This document shows positions 11,327 to 19,959 of a stretch of DNA of 64,000 nt, in pieces. How positions within the stretch are numbered: the stretch's first letter is position 1; each line of letters starts with the position of its first letter. The position numbers and the translations under genes were made by a program. The DNA lies in NCBI RefSeq assembly GCF_003633775.1, contig NZ_RBIN01000001.1, positions 62,001-126,000 on the forward strand. The letters are read 5' to 3'. The notes under the pieces are model-generated. The model was given only the letters and a program-made list of their open reading frames with translations, made no database searches and was not told where the DNA came from. The DNA is from Kushneria sinocarnis. Lineage in GTDB: Bacteria > Pseudomonadota > Gammaproteobacteria > Pseudomonadales > Halomonadaceae.

Positions 11327-11960
11327 GAGCAACTGGCAGCGCGGCGTCTACGCCCTGACCGATGCCACCCTGCTGCCGGATGACGACACCCTGCTGACGG
11401 CGGCCGAAGGCGCCCTGCGCGGCGGACTGGCGCTGCTGCAGTACCGTGACAAATCCTCCGATGAGGCCCATCGTTACCGGCAGGCGGCGGCGCTGGCGGG
11501 CCTGTGTCGCGAGTTCGCCACGCCGCTGATCATCAACGATGATGTGGCGCTGGCGGCGCGGCTGGGCGTGGGCGTGCATCTGGGACAGCAGGATGCCGCG
11601 GTGGCCGGGGCGCGCGAGCGGCTGGGCCCCGGCGTGCTGGTGGGCGCAACCTGCCACGGCAGTCTTGAGCTGGCTGCCCGGGCCCGCCGGGCGGGCGCCA
11701 GCTATCTGGCCTTCGGCCGCTTCTTTGCCTCGCGGACCAAGCCCGGCGCGCCGCCCGCCGAGCTGTCGCTGCTCGGCGAGGCCGCCCGGTTCGGGCTGCC
11801 GCGGGTGGCCATCGGTGGTATCGATGGTGATCGGGCTGCCCGGGCCGTGGCCGCCGGGGCCGATCTGGTAGCCGTGGTGCACGCCGTCTTCGGCGCCGGT
11901 GCCGCGGCCAGCGAGGCCGCCGTACGTGAACTGCGCCAGCGGGCCGGTTTCACGAGCTGA
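11319..11960 (+). CDS. thiE: Thiamine-phosphate synthase ThiE
   Basis: ThiE couples HMP-PP with the thiazole phosphate to make thiamine phosphate. The TIM-barrel signatures are LQYRDKSSD, IINDDVALAA, GVHLGQQD and FGRFFASRTKPGAPP. I chose the ATG at 11319 (MHESNWQRGVYALTD, 213 aa), which overlaps the thiD stop as ATGCATGA; an upstream start at 11292 would overlap thiD by 35 bp. A ThiD-ThiE pair is a common salvage/synthesis arrangement. Confidence 0.93.
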   Translation: MHESNWQRGVYALTDATLLPDDDTLLTAAEGALRGGLALLQYRDKSSDEAHRYRQAAALAGLCREFATPLIINDDVALAARLGVGVHLGQQDAAVAGARERLGPGVLVGATCHGSLELAARARRAGASYLAFGRFFASRTKPGAPPAELSLLGEAARFGLPRVAIGGIDGDRAARAVAAGADLVAVVHAVFGAGAAASEAAVRELRQRAGFTS

Positions 11961-12011
11961 ATTCAGTGCCATCGGTGCGCCGGTGGCCCATCCGTTTCGC
12001 GAGGAGAGTGC

Positions 12012-13298
12012 ATGACCACTTCACAGCAACAGTTCGAGCGTGCCAGCCGCCGCATTCCGGGAGGCGTCAATTCACCGGTGCGGGCCTTCAAGGGCATGGG
12101 GCAGGCCCCGGTGTTCATGAAGCGCGCGCAGGGCCCCTACCTGTTCGATGTCGAGGAGCGGCGCTATATCGACTATGTCGGTTCCTGGGGGCCGATGATC
12201 ACCGGCCATGCCGACCCCGATGTGCTGGAAGCGGTGCGGTCGCGGGTCGACGACGGACTGTCGTTCGGCACGCCGACGGTCCTCGAGTCCGACATGGCCG
12301 ATCTGATCTGCGAGATCATGCCGTCGATCGAGATGGTGCGCATGGTCAGCTCCGGCACCGAGGCCACCATGTCGGCCGTGCGGCTGGCGCGGGGCTATAC
12401 CGGCCGCGATCGGATCGTCAAGTTCGAGGGCAACTATCACGGCCATGTCGATTCGCTGCTGGTCAAGGCCGGCTCGGGGGCCCTGACCCATGGCCAGCCG
12501 AGTTCGCCGGGCATTCCGGCCTCGCTGGCCGAGCACACCATCACGCTCTCCTACAACGACATCGAGGGCGTGCGCGAGTGCTTCGCCGAGATGGGCGATT
12601 CCATTGCCGGCGTGATCGTCGAACCGGTGGCCGGCAACATGAACTGTATCCCGCCGAGCCCCGGTTTTCTCGAAACCCTGCGCGAAGTCTGCGACGATAG
12701 CGGTGCCGTGCTGATCTTCGATGAGGTCATGACCGGTTTCCGGGTCGCGCTGGGCGGGGCCCAGGCCCACTACGGCATCACCCCGGACCTGACCTGTCTG
12801 GGCAAGATCGTCGGCGGTGGCATGCCGGTGGGCGCCTTCGGTGGCCGGCGCGACATCATGGAGCAGATCTCGCCGCTGGGGCCGGTCTATCAGGCGGGCA
12901 CGCTGGCGGGCAACCCGCTGGCGATGGCCGCGGGTATTGCGCTGCTCGACAAGATCCGCGAGCCGGGCTTTCACCAGCGGCTGGGTGAGCGGGTCGAGCA
13001 GCTCTGCGAAGGGCTGGAGCGCCATGCCCGCGAGGCCGGGATCGGGCTGATCACCCAGCGCGCAGGTGGCATGTTCGGCGTGTTCTTCACCGACCAGATC
13101 CGGGTGGAGAACTTCGCCGCCGCGACCGGCTGTGATGCCGACGCCTTCCGGCGCTTCTTCACTGCCATGCTGACCCACGGGGTCTACATGGCGCCGTCGC
13201 CCTTCGAGGCCGGCTTCATGTCCAGTGCCCATGAGCAGGAACATATCGAAAAGACCCTCGAGGCGGCCCGCACGGTGCTGACCGAAATGGCCGGCTGA
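12012..13298 (+). CDS. hemL: Glutamate-1-semialdehyde 2,1-aminomutase
   Basis: HemL converts glutamate-1-semialdehyde to 5-aminolevulinate, the C5 entry to tetrapyrroles. It is a PLP fold-type I aminotransferase: [15 protein letters not shown] near residue 116, the Asp in [10 protein letters not shown], and the Schiff-base lysine in [17 protein letters not shown] (about residue 262). Length 428 aa is standard. It follows thiE by 51 bp with a good GAGGAG ribosome binding site and, with hemJ upstream, gives two haem-pathway genes in this segment. Confidence 0.96.
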   Translation: MTTSQQQFERASRRIPGGVNSPVRAFKGMGQAPVFMKRAQGPYLFDVEERRYIDYVGSWGPMITGHADPDVLEAVRSRVDDGLSFGTPTVLESDMADLICEIMPSIEMVRMVSSGTEATMSAVRLARGYTGRDRIVKFEGNYHGHVDSLLVKAGSGALTHGQPSSPGIPASLAEHTITLSYNDIEGVRECFAEMGDSIAGVIVEPVAGNMNCIPPSPGFLETLREVCDDSGAVLIFDEVMTGFRVALGGAQAHYGITPDLTCLGKIVGGGMPVGAFGGRRDIMEQISPLGPVYQAGTLAGNPLAMAAGIALLDKIREPGFHQRLGERVEQLCEGLERHAREAGIGLITQRAGGMFGVFFTDQIRVENFAAATGCDADAFRRFFTAMLTHGVYMAPSPFEAGFMSSAHEQEHIEKTLEAARTVLTEMAG

Positions 13299-13308
13299 TC
13301 TGCGGTGT

Positions 13309-13327
13309 GACCGGCCCCGTGCCGGTC
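13309..13327 (+). terminator. Hairpin after hemL
   Basis: GACCGGC and GCCGGTC can pair across a 5-nt loop just after the hemL stop. There is no T run, so this is a possible but unproven terminator. Confidence 0.3.
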
Positions 13328-13374
13328 GCGCTGCCTCATTCACCACTGCCCAGCTGCAACAGGGAGAATCTCTT

Positions 13375-14943
13375 GTGAGTCAGAGCCTGATTGAAGCGCT
13401 GCAGGACAGCACCTGCTACCCCCATCCGGTTTCCGGCGTGTCACTGCGGGAGACGCACATCTCCTGGGTCCTGCTGGCCGGCGAGCACGCCTACAAGATC
13501 AAGAAACCGCTCGATTTCGGGTTTCTCGATTTCTCGACCCTGGCGAAGCGCCGCCACTTCTGCGAGGAAGAGATCCGGCTCAACAGCCGGCTGGCGAGCA
13601 ACATCTATCTCGAGGCGGTGCCGATCACCGGTTCGCCCGAGGCGCCGCGCATCAACGGCGCGGGGGAGGCGTTCGAGTATGCCGTGCACATGCGGGTATT
13701 CGACAACGAGGGGCTGTTCGATACGCTGCAGGCCCGGGGTGAGCTGACCGAGGCGCACATGGATGACATGGTCGATCAGCTGGTCGACTTTCACCAGCGT
13801 GCCGAGCGGGCCGCCCCCGACAGCGCCTTCGGTACCCCCGAGGTGGTACATGCGCCGGTCGCCCAGAACTTCGAGCAGCTGCATGAGCTGCTCGAGGAGC
13901 CGGCCGATCTCGACCGGCTGGGTCGGCTCGAGCAGTGGGCCGACGAGCGCTACGAGCAGCTGGCGCCGCTGATGGCCGAGCGGCTGAAGAACGGTTTCGT
14001 GCGCGAGACCCACGGTGACATGCACCTGGGCAATGTGGTGCAGTCCGATGGCCGGGCAGTGATCTTCGACTGCATCGAGTTCAACGATGAGCTGCGCTGG
14101 AACGACATCTGCTGCGAGCTCGCCTTTCTGCTGATGGATCTCGAGGTGCGCGGCGAGTGGCGGCTGTCGCATCACGTGCTCGATCGCTACCTGGAGCGCA
14201 GCGGCGATTACGAGCTGGTGCGCCTGCTGCCGTACTACAAGGCCTATCGCGCCATGGTGCGGGCCAAGATCGCCATGTTCCGGGTCGGTCAGCCGGGGCT
14301 GGATGATTCCGAAAGGGCCGGGATTCATGCCGAGTATCGTCGCTACGCCGAACTCGCCGAGCGCTATACCGAGCTCGAGATCCCCTGGCTGCTGGTCAGC
14401 GCGGGCGTGTCGGGCAGCGGCAAGAGCCATTTCACCCAGCAGGTGGTGCATGAGCTCGGCAGCATCCGCCTCCGCTCGGATGTCGAGCGCAAGCGGCTGT
14501 TCGGACTGGCGTCCGATGCCGACAGCGACTCCGCCATTGACAGCGGCATCTACACCGCCGAGGCGACCGAGCGGACCTATCAGCGGCTGGCCGAACTGGC
14601 CGGCCTGCTGCTGGATGCCGGCTTTCCGGTCTGCATCGATGCCACGGCACTCAGGCGGGCCCAGCGTGACCGGCTGCGACACGAGGCCGAACGGCGCGGC
14701 CTGCCGGCCCTGACCATCAGCTTCGAAGCCGATGAAGCGACGCTGCGGCGACGTATCGAGAAGCGGCAGCAGCAGCGCGGCGAGGCCTCGGAAGCCGGCG
14801 TCGAGGTGCTCGAGCGTCAGCTCGAGAGCCGCGAGCCCTTCGGTGATGACGAGCAGGGGCAGGTGGTGCATCTGGATACCACCGCCGAAGGCGCCTCGCA
14901 TCAGCTGGTGAAACTGCTGCGGGAGCGCTTGCAGCTCTCCTGA
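13375..14943 (+). CDS. Phosphotransferase-like kinase fused to P-loop ATPase
   Basis: This is a two-domain protein of 522 aa of the type often annotated bifunctional aminoglycoside phosphotransferase/ATP-binding protein. The N-terminal 330 residues have kinase-like motifs ETHGDMHLGNV (catalytic loop) and IFDCIEFNDELRW (metal-binding Asp). The C-terminal 180 residues have a P-loop SAGVSGSGKSHFT and a nucleotide-kinase-like body. It starts with GTG at 13375 after an AGGGAG ribosome binding site. The physiological substrate is unknown and the name does not imply drug resistance. It converges with the CsgD-like gene. Confidence 0.85.
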   Translation: MSQSLIEALQDSTCYPHPVSGVSLRETHISWVLLAGEHAYKIKKPLDFGFLDFSTLAKRRHFCEEEIRLNSRLASNIYLEAVPITGSPEAPRINGAGEAFEYAVHMRVFDNEGLFDTLQARGELTEAHMDDMVDQLVDFHQRAERAAPDSAFGTPEVVHAPVAQNFEQLHELLEEPADLDRLGRLEQWADERYEQLAPLMAERLKNGFVRETHGDMHLGNVVQSDGRAVIFDCIEFNDELRWNDICCELAFLLMDLEVRGEWRLSHHVLDRYLERSGDYELVRLLPYYKAYRAMVRAKIAMFRVGQPGLDDSERAGIHAEYRRYAELAERYTELEIPWLLVSAGVSGSGKSHFTQQVVHELGSIRLRSDVERKRLFGLASDADSDSAIDSGIYTAEATERTYQRLAELAGLLLDAGFPVCIDATALRRAQRDRLRHEAERRGLPALTISFEADEATLRRRIEKRQQQRGEASEAGVEVLERQLESREPFGDDEQGQVVHLDTTAEGASHQLVKLLRERLQLS

Positions 14944-14956
14944 CCGGCCCGCTCGT

Positions 14957-14982
14957 CCGATTCCGGAGTCTGCCGGAATCGG
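14957..14982. terminator. Hairpin between convergent genes
   Basis: A perfect 10-bp inverted repeat, CCGATTCCGG and CCGGAATCGG, with a 6-nt loop lies between the convergent kinase/ATPase gene and the CsgD-like gene. It probably acts as a bidirectional terminator, although no strong T run follows on either strand. Confidence 0.55.
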
Positions 14983-14988
14983 CTCGGG

Positions 14989-15672
14989 TCAGCGCCGCAT
15001 GTTTGACGAGAAGTTGTCCGGCAGCCGGTTCGGCTGCTGGCGCAGCAGATGCAGGGCCTGGGTGCGATTGCGCACCTTGAGCTTGCGAAAGACGTGATAG
15101 AGGTGCGACTTGACGGTATGTTCGCTGATCATCAGCCGATCGGCGATATCCTGATTGCTGGCACCGCTGTCGAGCATCCCCAGGATCTCGCGCTCACGCG
15201 GGGTCAGTGACGCCAGCGGCGTGCTGGTGCCCTCCTCGTACTGACGATACCAGTAGGCCGTCAGCAGCCGCTCCATCAGCGGCCGTGACAGCCACATCTC
15301 GCCCTCCAGCATCCGCACGATGCCCTTGCTGATCAGGCTCAGCGGGTCGTTGCGATAGAACACCCCCTGCAGTGGCACATGCATCAGCAGGGTCATGGCA
15401 CGATCCTCGTCGGCCATGTTGAAGGCGGCAAAGGCGGTCCGGTCATGGCGATGACCGAGCTGTTCGAGCCAGTGCCGGACGTCGTTTTCCTCCAGATGAT
15501 CATCATCGAGCAGTACAACCATCGGACCCTCATCGTGCGCGGGATCGATGAAGGCGTCCGATGCCATCAGTGATACATCGCACTCCAGCTGACGGCGCAG
15601 ATAGTCCAGGAACAGTTCGTTCTGTGGACTGCTCTGGGTGACCATTACGATCGAAGCGTTGGCAGCATCCAT
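14989..15672 (-). CDS. CsgD-like LuxR-family regulator (paralogue 1)
   Basis: This is a DNA-binding regulator of 227 aa. The N-terminal receiver-like half starts VMVTQSSPQNELFLDYL, contains VVLLDDDHLEE (acidic cluster at residues 56-58) and GVFYRNDPLSLISKGI. The C-terminal LuxR helix-turn-helix reads LTPREREILGMLDSGASNQ then ISEHTVKSHLYHVFRKLKVRNR. The GVFY...KGI and HTH pattern closely resembles CsgD, the curli/biofilm regulator. The ATG at 15670-15672 is preferred over an upstream extension. It diverges from the carbonic anhydrase gene; a paralogue lies at 18419-19108. Confidence 0.85.
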   Translation of the reverse strand: MDAANASIVMVTQSSPQNELFLDYLRRQLECDVSLMASDAFIDPAHDEGPMVVLLDDDHLEENDVRHWLEQLGHRHDRTAFAAFNMADEDRAMTLLMHVPLQGVFYRNDPLSLISKGIVRMLEGEMWLSRPLMERLLTAYWYRQYEEGTSTPLASLTPREREILGMLDSGASNQDIADRLMISEHTVKSHLYHVFRKLKVRNRTQALHLLRQQPNRLPDNFSSNMRR

Positions 15673-16126
15673 GGATAGCCCCGGTTGAGGGTGGAACTTG
15701 ATGCTCGTGATTCTCTGCGTATAGCCCGTTCGGTGCTCTCTGAAAGAGATGACAAGACAATCGATCAACCGTTTCACGGTTCAGCCTGAAATCTGAACCA
15801 CTGCCTGTTCGTCTGCGTCCCAGAAAACCGAAAATCCCCGGAAATCATCAGGTTAATTTTAATTAGGTTCAAGCTGTATTCAGTTCGATCCACTAGCCTG
15901 GAAAGTCTCTGAACAATAACAGCGGCCTCCCGCCCGCAGCGGGGATGACGCCGATAGCTCGACCGGGAACTGAAGGCAAGGGCGATTATAGAACGAACGT
16001 CGCTCCGATGAGAGCGCTATCCCCCTCCCCGGAGGGCTGATGGCGCTTCTTGCACAACGCTTACATCGTCGCAGGGCAAGTACGAGTACTGCGGCGAGCC
16101 AATGATGACCGACGGAGGGTTGAGCC
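15673..16126. other. Intergenic region between CsgD-like gene and carbonic anhydrase
   Basis: These 454 bp carry no convincing gene. An AT-rich stretch near 15838-15885 is the likely promoter zone for the divergent genes. A near-perfect hairpin, CCCTCC-CC-GGAGGG at 16023-16036, nested within longer imperfect arms (AGCGC...GGCGCT), sits about 90 bp before the carbonic anhydrase start and could be a leader structure. No specific operator was recognised. Confidence 0.5.
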
Positions 16127-16777
16127 GTGGAGTTTCACGAACGCGTCCTGCTGGAAAATCGCGCCTGGGTCGAGGAGATGTCCCGACGCGACCCCGAAGT
16201 GTTTACCCGCCTGAATCGCGGCCAGGCACCGGAGGCGCTGTGGATCGGTTGCTCCGACAGCCGGGTGCCCGCCGAACAGATCTGCAATGCCGGACCGGGT
16301 GAGCTGTTCATTCACCGCAATGTGGCCAACGTGGTGCGCAGCGACGAGGCCGGTTTCATGGCCGTGCTGCAGTATGCCGTGGCGGCCTTGCAGGTGAAGC
16401 ACATCGTGGTCTGCGGCCACCATGGCTGTGGTGGCGTGAAGGCCGCCATGGCGGATGCCGCCAGCGGTCTGGAGCACGTGGACAGCCACCTCGCCGGCGT
16501 GCGTGACACCTGCCGGAGTGGCCAGGATGAACTGGCTGCCATCACCGACGAGCGTCAACGGGTCGATCGCCTGGTGGAGCTCAATGTCATTGCTCAGGTG
16601 CGTGCGCTCGGTGAAATGTTTGTGGTGCGCGAGGCTGCCTGTCCGCCACAGCTGCACGGCATGGTGTATGCGCTGGAGAGCGGACTGCTGCGCGAGATCG
16701 TGCGCTGGGAGCGCGGGGCCGGGGCGCCGCTGTTCCCCGAAGCTGCCGAACAGCCGTCCGCCGTGGCCACGGCCTGA
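16127..16777 (+). CDS. Beta-class carbonic anhydrase
   Basis: This zinc enzyme interconverts CO2 and bicarbonate. Zinc ligands and the Asp-Arg dyad fall where expected: Cys42-Ser-Asp44-Ser-Arg46 (GCSDSRVP) and His98/Cys101 (CGHHGCGGV), the same numbering as the E. coli enzyme Can. Length is 216 aa. GTG start at 16127 with GGAGG upstream. It precedes a SulP transporter by 26 bp, an arrangement that suggests a bicarbonate uptake and interconversion unit. Confidence 0.93.
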   Translation: MEFHERVLLENRAWVEEMSRRDPEVFTRLNRGQAPEALWIGCSDSRVPAEQICNAGPGELFIHRNVANVVRSDEAGFMAVLQYAVAALQVKHIVVCGHHGCGGVKAAMADAASGLEHVDSHLAGVRDTCRSGQDELAAITDERQRVDRLVELNVIAQVRALGEMFVVREAACPPQLHGMVYALESGLLREIVRWERGAGAPLFPEAAEQPSAVATA

Positions 16778-16803
16778 GCTCGTCCGGGAACGGAGATGAT
16801 GCA

Positions 16804-18360
16804 ATGAAGGGACCCTTCTCGCTCGAACACTTCAATCGCGACCTGCCCGCCGGGATCGTGGTCTTTCTGGTCGCCATCCCGCTCTGCCTGGGGATTGCGC
16901 TGGCCTCCGGAGCGCCGCCGCTGTCGGGGCTGATTGCCGGCATCGTCGGCGGTCTGGTGGTCTCCTGCCTGAGCGGTTCGGCACTCAGCGTCAGCGGCCC
17001 GGCGGCCGGCCTGACGGTGGTGGTGCTCGCGGCCATCGACTCGCTGGGGCTGGGCGGTCTGCTGATGGCGGGTGTGCTGGCCGGTGCGCTGCAGCTGCTG
17101 TTCGGCATGCTCGGACTGGGCCGGGTCGGGGCCTATGTGCCCTCGGCGGTGATCCGCGGCATGCTGGCGGCCATCGGCCTGATCCTGATTCTCAACCAGA
17201 TTCCGCTGGCGCTTGGCTTCGGCCAGGGCAAGGCTCCGTCACTGCTGGCCGTGGGCGAGCTGCTCGGCGGCCTGTCACCCACGGCGCTGCTGATTGCGCT
17301 GGTCTCGCTGGCGATCCTGGTCGGCTGGGAGCGCGGTCTGGTGCCGGCCACCCTGCGCCGGATACCGGCGCCGCTGGTGGCGGTCCTGTCGGCCATTGTC
17401 ATTGATCGTCTTGCCGGTGGCCTCGGGGCCCTGCCGGCGCTGGAGAGCGCCCAGCGCGTGTCGCTGCCGGGGCTCGAGGGGCCGGTGGACTTCCTCGCCC
17501 AGCTGCGCCTGCCGGACTTCGCCAGCCTGGCGAACCCGCAGCTCTACATCACGGCCGTGACCATTGCGCTGCTGGCCAGCCTGGAGACGCTGCTCAGTCT
17601 CGAGGCGGTGGATCGCATCGATCCACTGGGGCGGCAGTCGCCACCGCATCGCGAGCTCAAGGCCCAGGGGGTCGGCAACATGGTCAGTTCGCTGCTGGGC
17701 GGGCTGCCGATGACGGCGGTGATCGTGCGCAGCTCGGCCAACGTCAACGCCGGCGGGCGGACCCGGCTGTCGAGCTTCATCCACGGCATCCTGCTGCTGG
17801 CCAGCGTGGCCTTCCTGGCGAGCTGGCTGGAGCTGATTCCGCTGGCCTGCCTGGCGGCGATCCTGCTGCATACCGGTTACAAGCTGGCGCGGCCGGTCAT
17901 GCTGGTGACCCTCTACCGGGAGGGCTGGAGCCGGTTCATTCCGTTCGTGGTTACCGTGGGCGCGGTGATGCTGACCAATCTGCTGCAGGGCGTGATCATC
18001 GGTATCCTGTGTGGACTCTGGTTTCTGGTGCAGGCCAACTACCGCTCGGCCATGGCCTTTACCCGCCACGGTCGGCACTGCCTGCTGCGGCTGCGGACCG
18101 ATGTCTCCTTTCTGAATCGGCAGGAGCTGCGCGGCTATCTCGAGCAGGTGCCGGATGACGCACAACTGATCATTGATGGCCGGGAGGCCGGTTTCATCGA
18201 CACCGACCTGTACGAGGATATCGAGCATTTCGTGCAGGGGGCCGGCGCACGCGGGATCCGCGTTGAACTGATTGCGGTCAACGGCCTGTCGGCGACCTAT
18301 TACCCCGGTGTGGGCGAACAGCCTGCAGTGGCCCCGGGGACCGCTGCCGCGACCGGCTGA
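16804..18360 (+). CDS. SulP-family anion (probably bicarbonate) transporter with STAS domain
   Basis: SulP (SLC26) proteins transport sulfate, bicarbonate or other anions. The 518 aa protein has an N-terminal DLPAGIVVFLVAIPLCLGIALASG signature region (here residues about 13-36), roughly 12 membrane helices, and a C-terminal STAS domain from about residue 430. The directly upstream carbonic anhydrase argues for bicarbonate as substrate, but this is context only. The stop lies 58 bp from the convergent CsgD-like gene. Confidence 0.9.
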   Translation: MKGPFSLEHFNRDLPAGIVVFLVAIPLCLGIALASGAPPLSGLIAGIVGGLVVSCLSGSALSVSGPAAGLTVVVLAAIDSLGLGGLLMAGVLAGALQLLFGMLGLGRVGAYVPSAVIRGMLAAIGLILILNQIPLALGFGQGKAPSLLAVGELLGGLSPTALLIALVSLAILVGWERGLVPATLRRIPAPLVAVLSAIVIDRLAGGLGALPALESAQRVSLPGLEGPVDFLAQLRLPDFASLANPQLYITAVTIALLASLETLLSLEAVDRIDPLGRQSPPHRELKAQGVGNMVSSLLGGLPMTAVIVRSSANVNAGGRTRLSSFIHGILLLASVAFLASWLELIPLACLAAILLHTGYKLARPVMLVTLYREGWSRFIPFVVTVGAVMLTNLLQGVIIGILCGLWFLVQANYRSAMAFTRHGRHCLLRLRTDVSFLNRQELRGYLEQVPDDAQLIIDGREAGFIDTDLYEDIEHFVQGAGARGIRVELIAVNGLSATYYPGVGEQPAVAPGTAAATG

Positions 18361-18418
18361 GCCGCTGCGGCGGGCCGGAAGGAAGCGGAGGGCGGTCCTG
18401 CTGCCCTTCGCTTGCCGT

Positions 18419-19108
18419 TCAGGCGTCGGAGTGCTGGCGTGCCTGACGCGGCAGGGGGGCCGGCGCGCTGCCCAGATTCTGGCGGACCCAGTTCATGGCC
18501 TGAATGCGGTTGCGTACCTTGAGCTTGCGGAAGATGTTGTACAGATGCGACTTGACCGTATGCTCGCTGACGAACAGCTGATTGGCGATATCGGTGTTGG
18601 AGGCCCCGGTACCCAGCAGCTTGAGGATCTCCAGCTCGCGCTGCGTGAGACCGTTGGCCGGGCGGTAGGCATTGACCTGCTGTCGCCGGTAGAAGCGGAT
18701 CAGGCGGGTCATCAGGGTACGTGACATCCACAGTTCCTCGCTGATCAGCTTGGCGATGCCCTTGCAGATCAGTGCCAGACTGTCGCGACGATAGAAGACC
18801 CCCTGCAGCCGAAAGGTGGTGGCCAGGCTCAGGGCCTGGTTCTCGTCGACCAGATTGAACGCTGCCAGCGTCAGCCCGGCGTTGTCGGCCGCGGCCAGTT
18901 CCTCCCAGTGATACATGTCCTTTTCGTTGACGTGGTCGGCATCCAGCAGCACAACCCTGTGAATGTCGTCATCACTGCCAACGGTTTCGCGCGGTGCCAC
19001 GGTGGCCACCTCACAGCCGAGCTTGTCGCGTACGTACTGCATGAACAGTTCGCTTTGCGGGTTCATCTCGGTGACCAACAGCACGATAGCTGATGCTTCC
19101 TTATCCAC
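18419..19108 (-). CDS. CsgD-like LuxR-family regulator (paralogue 2)
   Basis: A 229 aa protein with the same layout as the protein at 14989-15672: VTEMNPQSELFMQYVRDKLG at the start, VVLLDADHVNEKDM, GVFYRRDSLALICKGI, then the LuxR HTH LTQRELEILKLLGTGASNT with ISEHTVKSHLYNIF-like sequence (VSEHTVKSHLYNIFRKLKVRNR). Resemblance to CsgD is clear in the GVFY segment and HTH. The two paralogues bracket the carbonic anhydrase-SulP pair, suggesting local duplication and a possible regulatory link. Confidence 0.85.
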   Translation of the reverse strand: MDKEASAIVLLVTEMNPQSELFMQYVRDKLGCEVATVAPRETVGSDDDIHRVVLLDADHVNEKDMYHWEELAAADNAGLTLAAFNLVDENQALSLATTFRLQGVFYRRDSLALICKGIAKLISEELWMSRTLMTRLIRFYRRQQVNAYRPANGLTQRELEILKLLGTGASNTDIANQLFVSEHTVKSHLYNIFRKLKVRNRIQAMNWVRQNLGSAPAPLPRQARQHSDA

Positions 19109-19335
19109 GATGCCTCCCCTGTCACATGCTCCCCGATGCCAGGAGCGTGAGCATGCCTGTCGATATACTAATGCGAAATGCCTTCCTGTAAAGATACGTA
19201 AAAATCAAATCCGATGTTGCTCCGATTAGCGCATGTTCGCAGTGGCCTATTCAGACTGTAACCTCGGTTGATTCCCAGCTGCCCTGCGCCAGCCTAGAAT
19301 GGCGGGACGTTTTACGGATCCGGGAACGCAACCCC

Positions 19336-19959
19336 ATGTCTAGTCAGATCATGCCTGAAACCGACAAACGTTCGCTGGTGATTGCCAGCAGCAATGCCGG
19401 CAAGCTGCGCGAATTCCGTTCACTGCTCGAGCCGCTGGGACTGAGCGTCACTTCACAGGCCGATCATGCCATATCGGCCGTGGAGGAGACCGGCTTGACC
19501 TTTGTTGAAAATGCCCTGCTCAAGGCCCGTGCCGCGAGTGCCGGCAGCGGTCTGCCGGCACTCGCCGATGACTCCGGTCTTGCCGTGGATGCCCTCGATG
19601 GCGCCCCCGGCATCTACTCCGCCCGCTACGCCGGCGAGCCAAGCGACGACGAGGCCAACAACCGTCGGCTGCTGGAGGCCATGAGCGAGGTGCCCGAGGG
19701 GTATCGTGGCGCACGTTACCACTGCGTTCTGGTCCATTTGCGCCATCCCGAGGATCCGGTGCCTACCATTGTGCACTGCGACTGGGCCGGCGAAATCCTG
19801 TCGCTGCCGCGCGGCGAGGATGGCTTCGGCTATGACCCGCTGTTCTGGGTGCCGGAGCAGGGGCTGAGCGTGGCCGAGCTCTCGCCGACGCTGAAGAATC
19901 GGCTCAGTCACCGCGGCCGGGCGCTGGCCGCGCTGGTCGAACGGCTGCGTCCTTCATGA
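19336..19959 (+). CDS. rdgB: XTP/dITP pyrophosphatase
   Basis: RdgB hydrolyses non-canonical purine triphosphates (XTP, dITP), keeping them out of DNA. Signatures: IASSNAGKLREF near residue 17, ALLKARAAS, LADDSGLAVDALDGAPGIYSAR, GFGYDPLFW, and a C-terminal LSHRGRAL. Length 207 aa is standard. The stop overlaps the hemW start by 4 bp (ATGA). The start at 19336 has only a weak ribosome binding site; an internal ATG at 19351 is possible. Confidence 0.95.
   Translation: MSSQIMPETDKRSLVIASSNAGKLREFRSLLEPLGLSVTSQADHAISAVEETGLTFVENALLKARAASAGSGLPALADDSGLAVDALDGAPGIYSARYAGEPSDDEANNRRLLEAMSEVPEGYRGARYHCVLVHLRHPEDPVPTIVHCDWAGEILSLPRGEDGFGYDPLFWVPEQGLSVAELSPTLKNRLSHRGRALAALVERLRPS

Noticed and set aside
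13375-14943. Aminoglycoside resistance gene
   Set aside because: Kinase-like motifs are generic for this fold and the protein is a common housekeeping-type fusion; nothing shows drug specificity.
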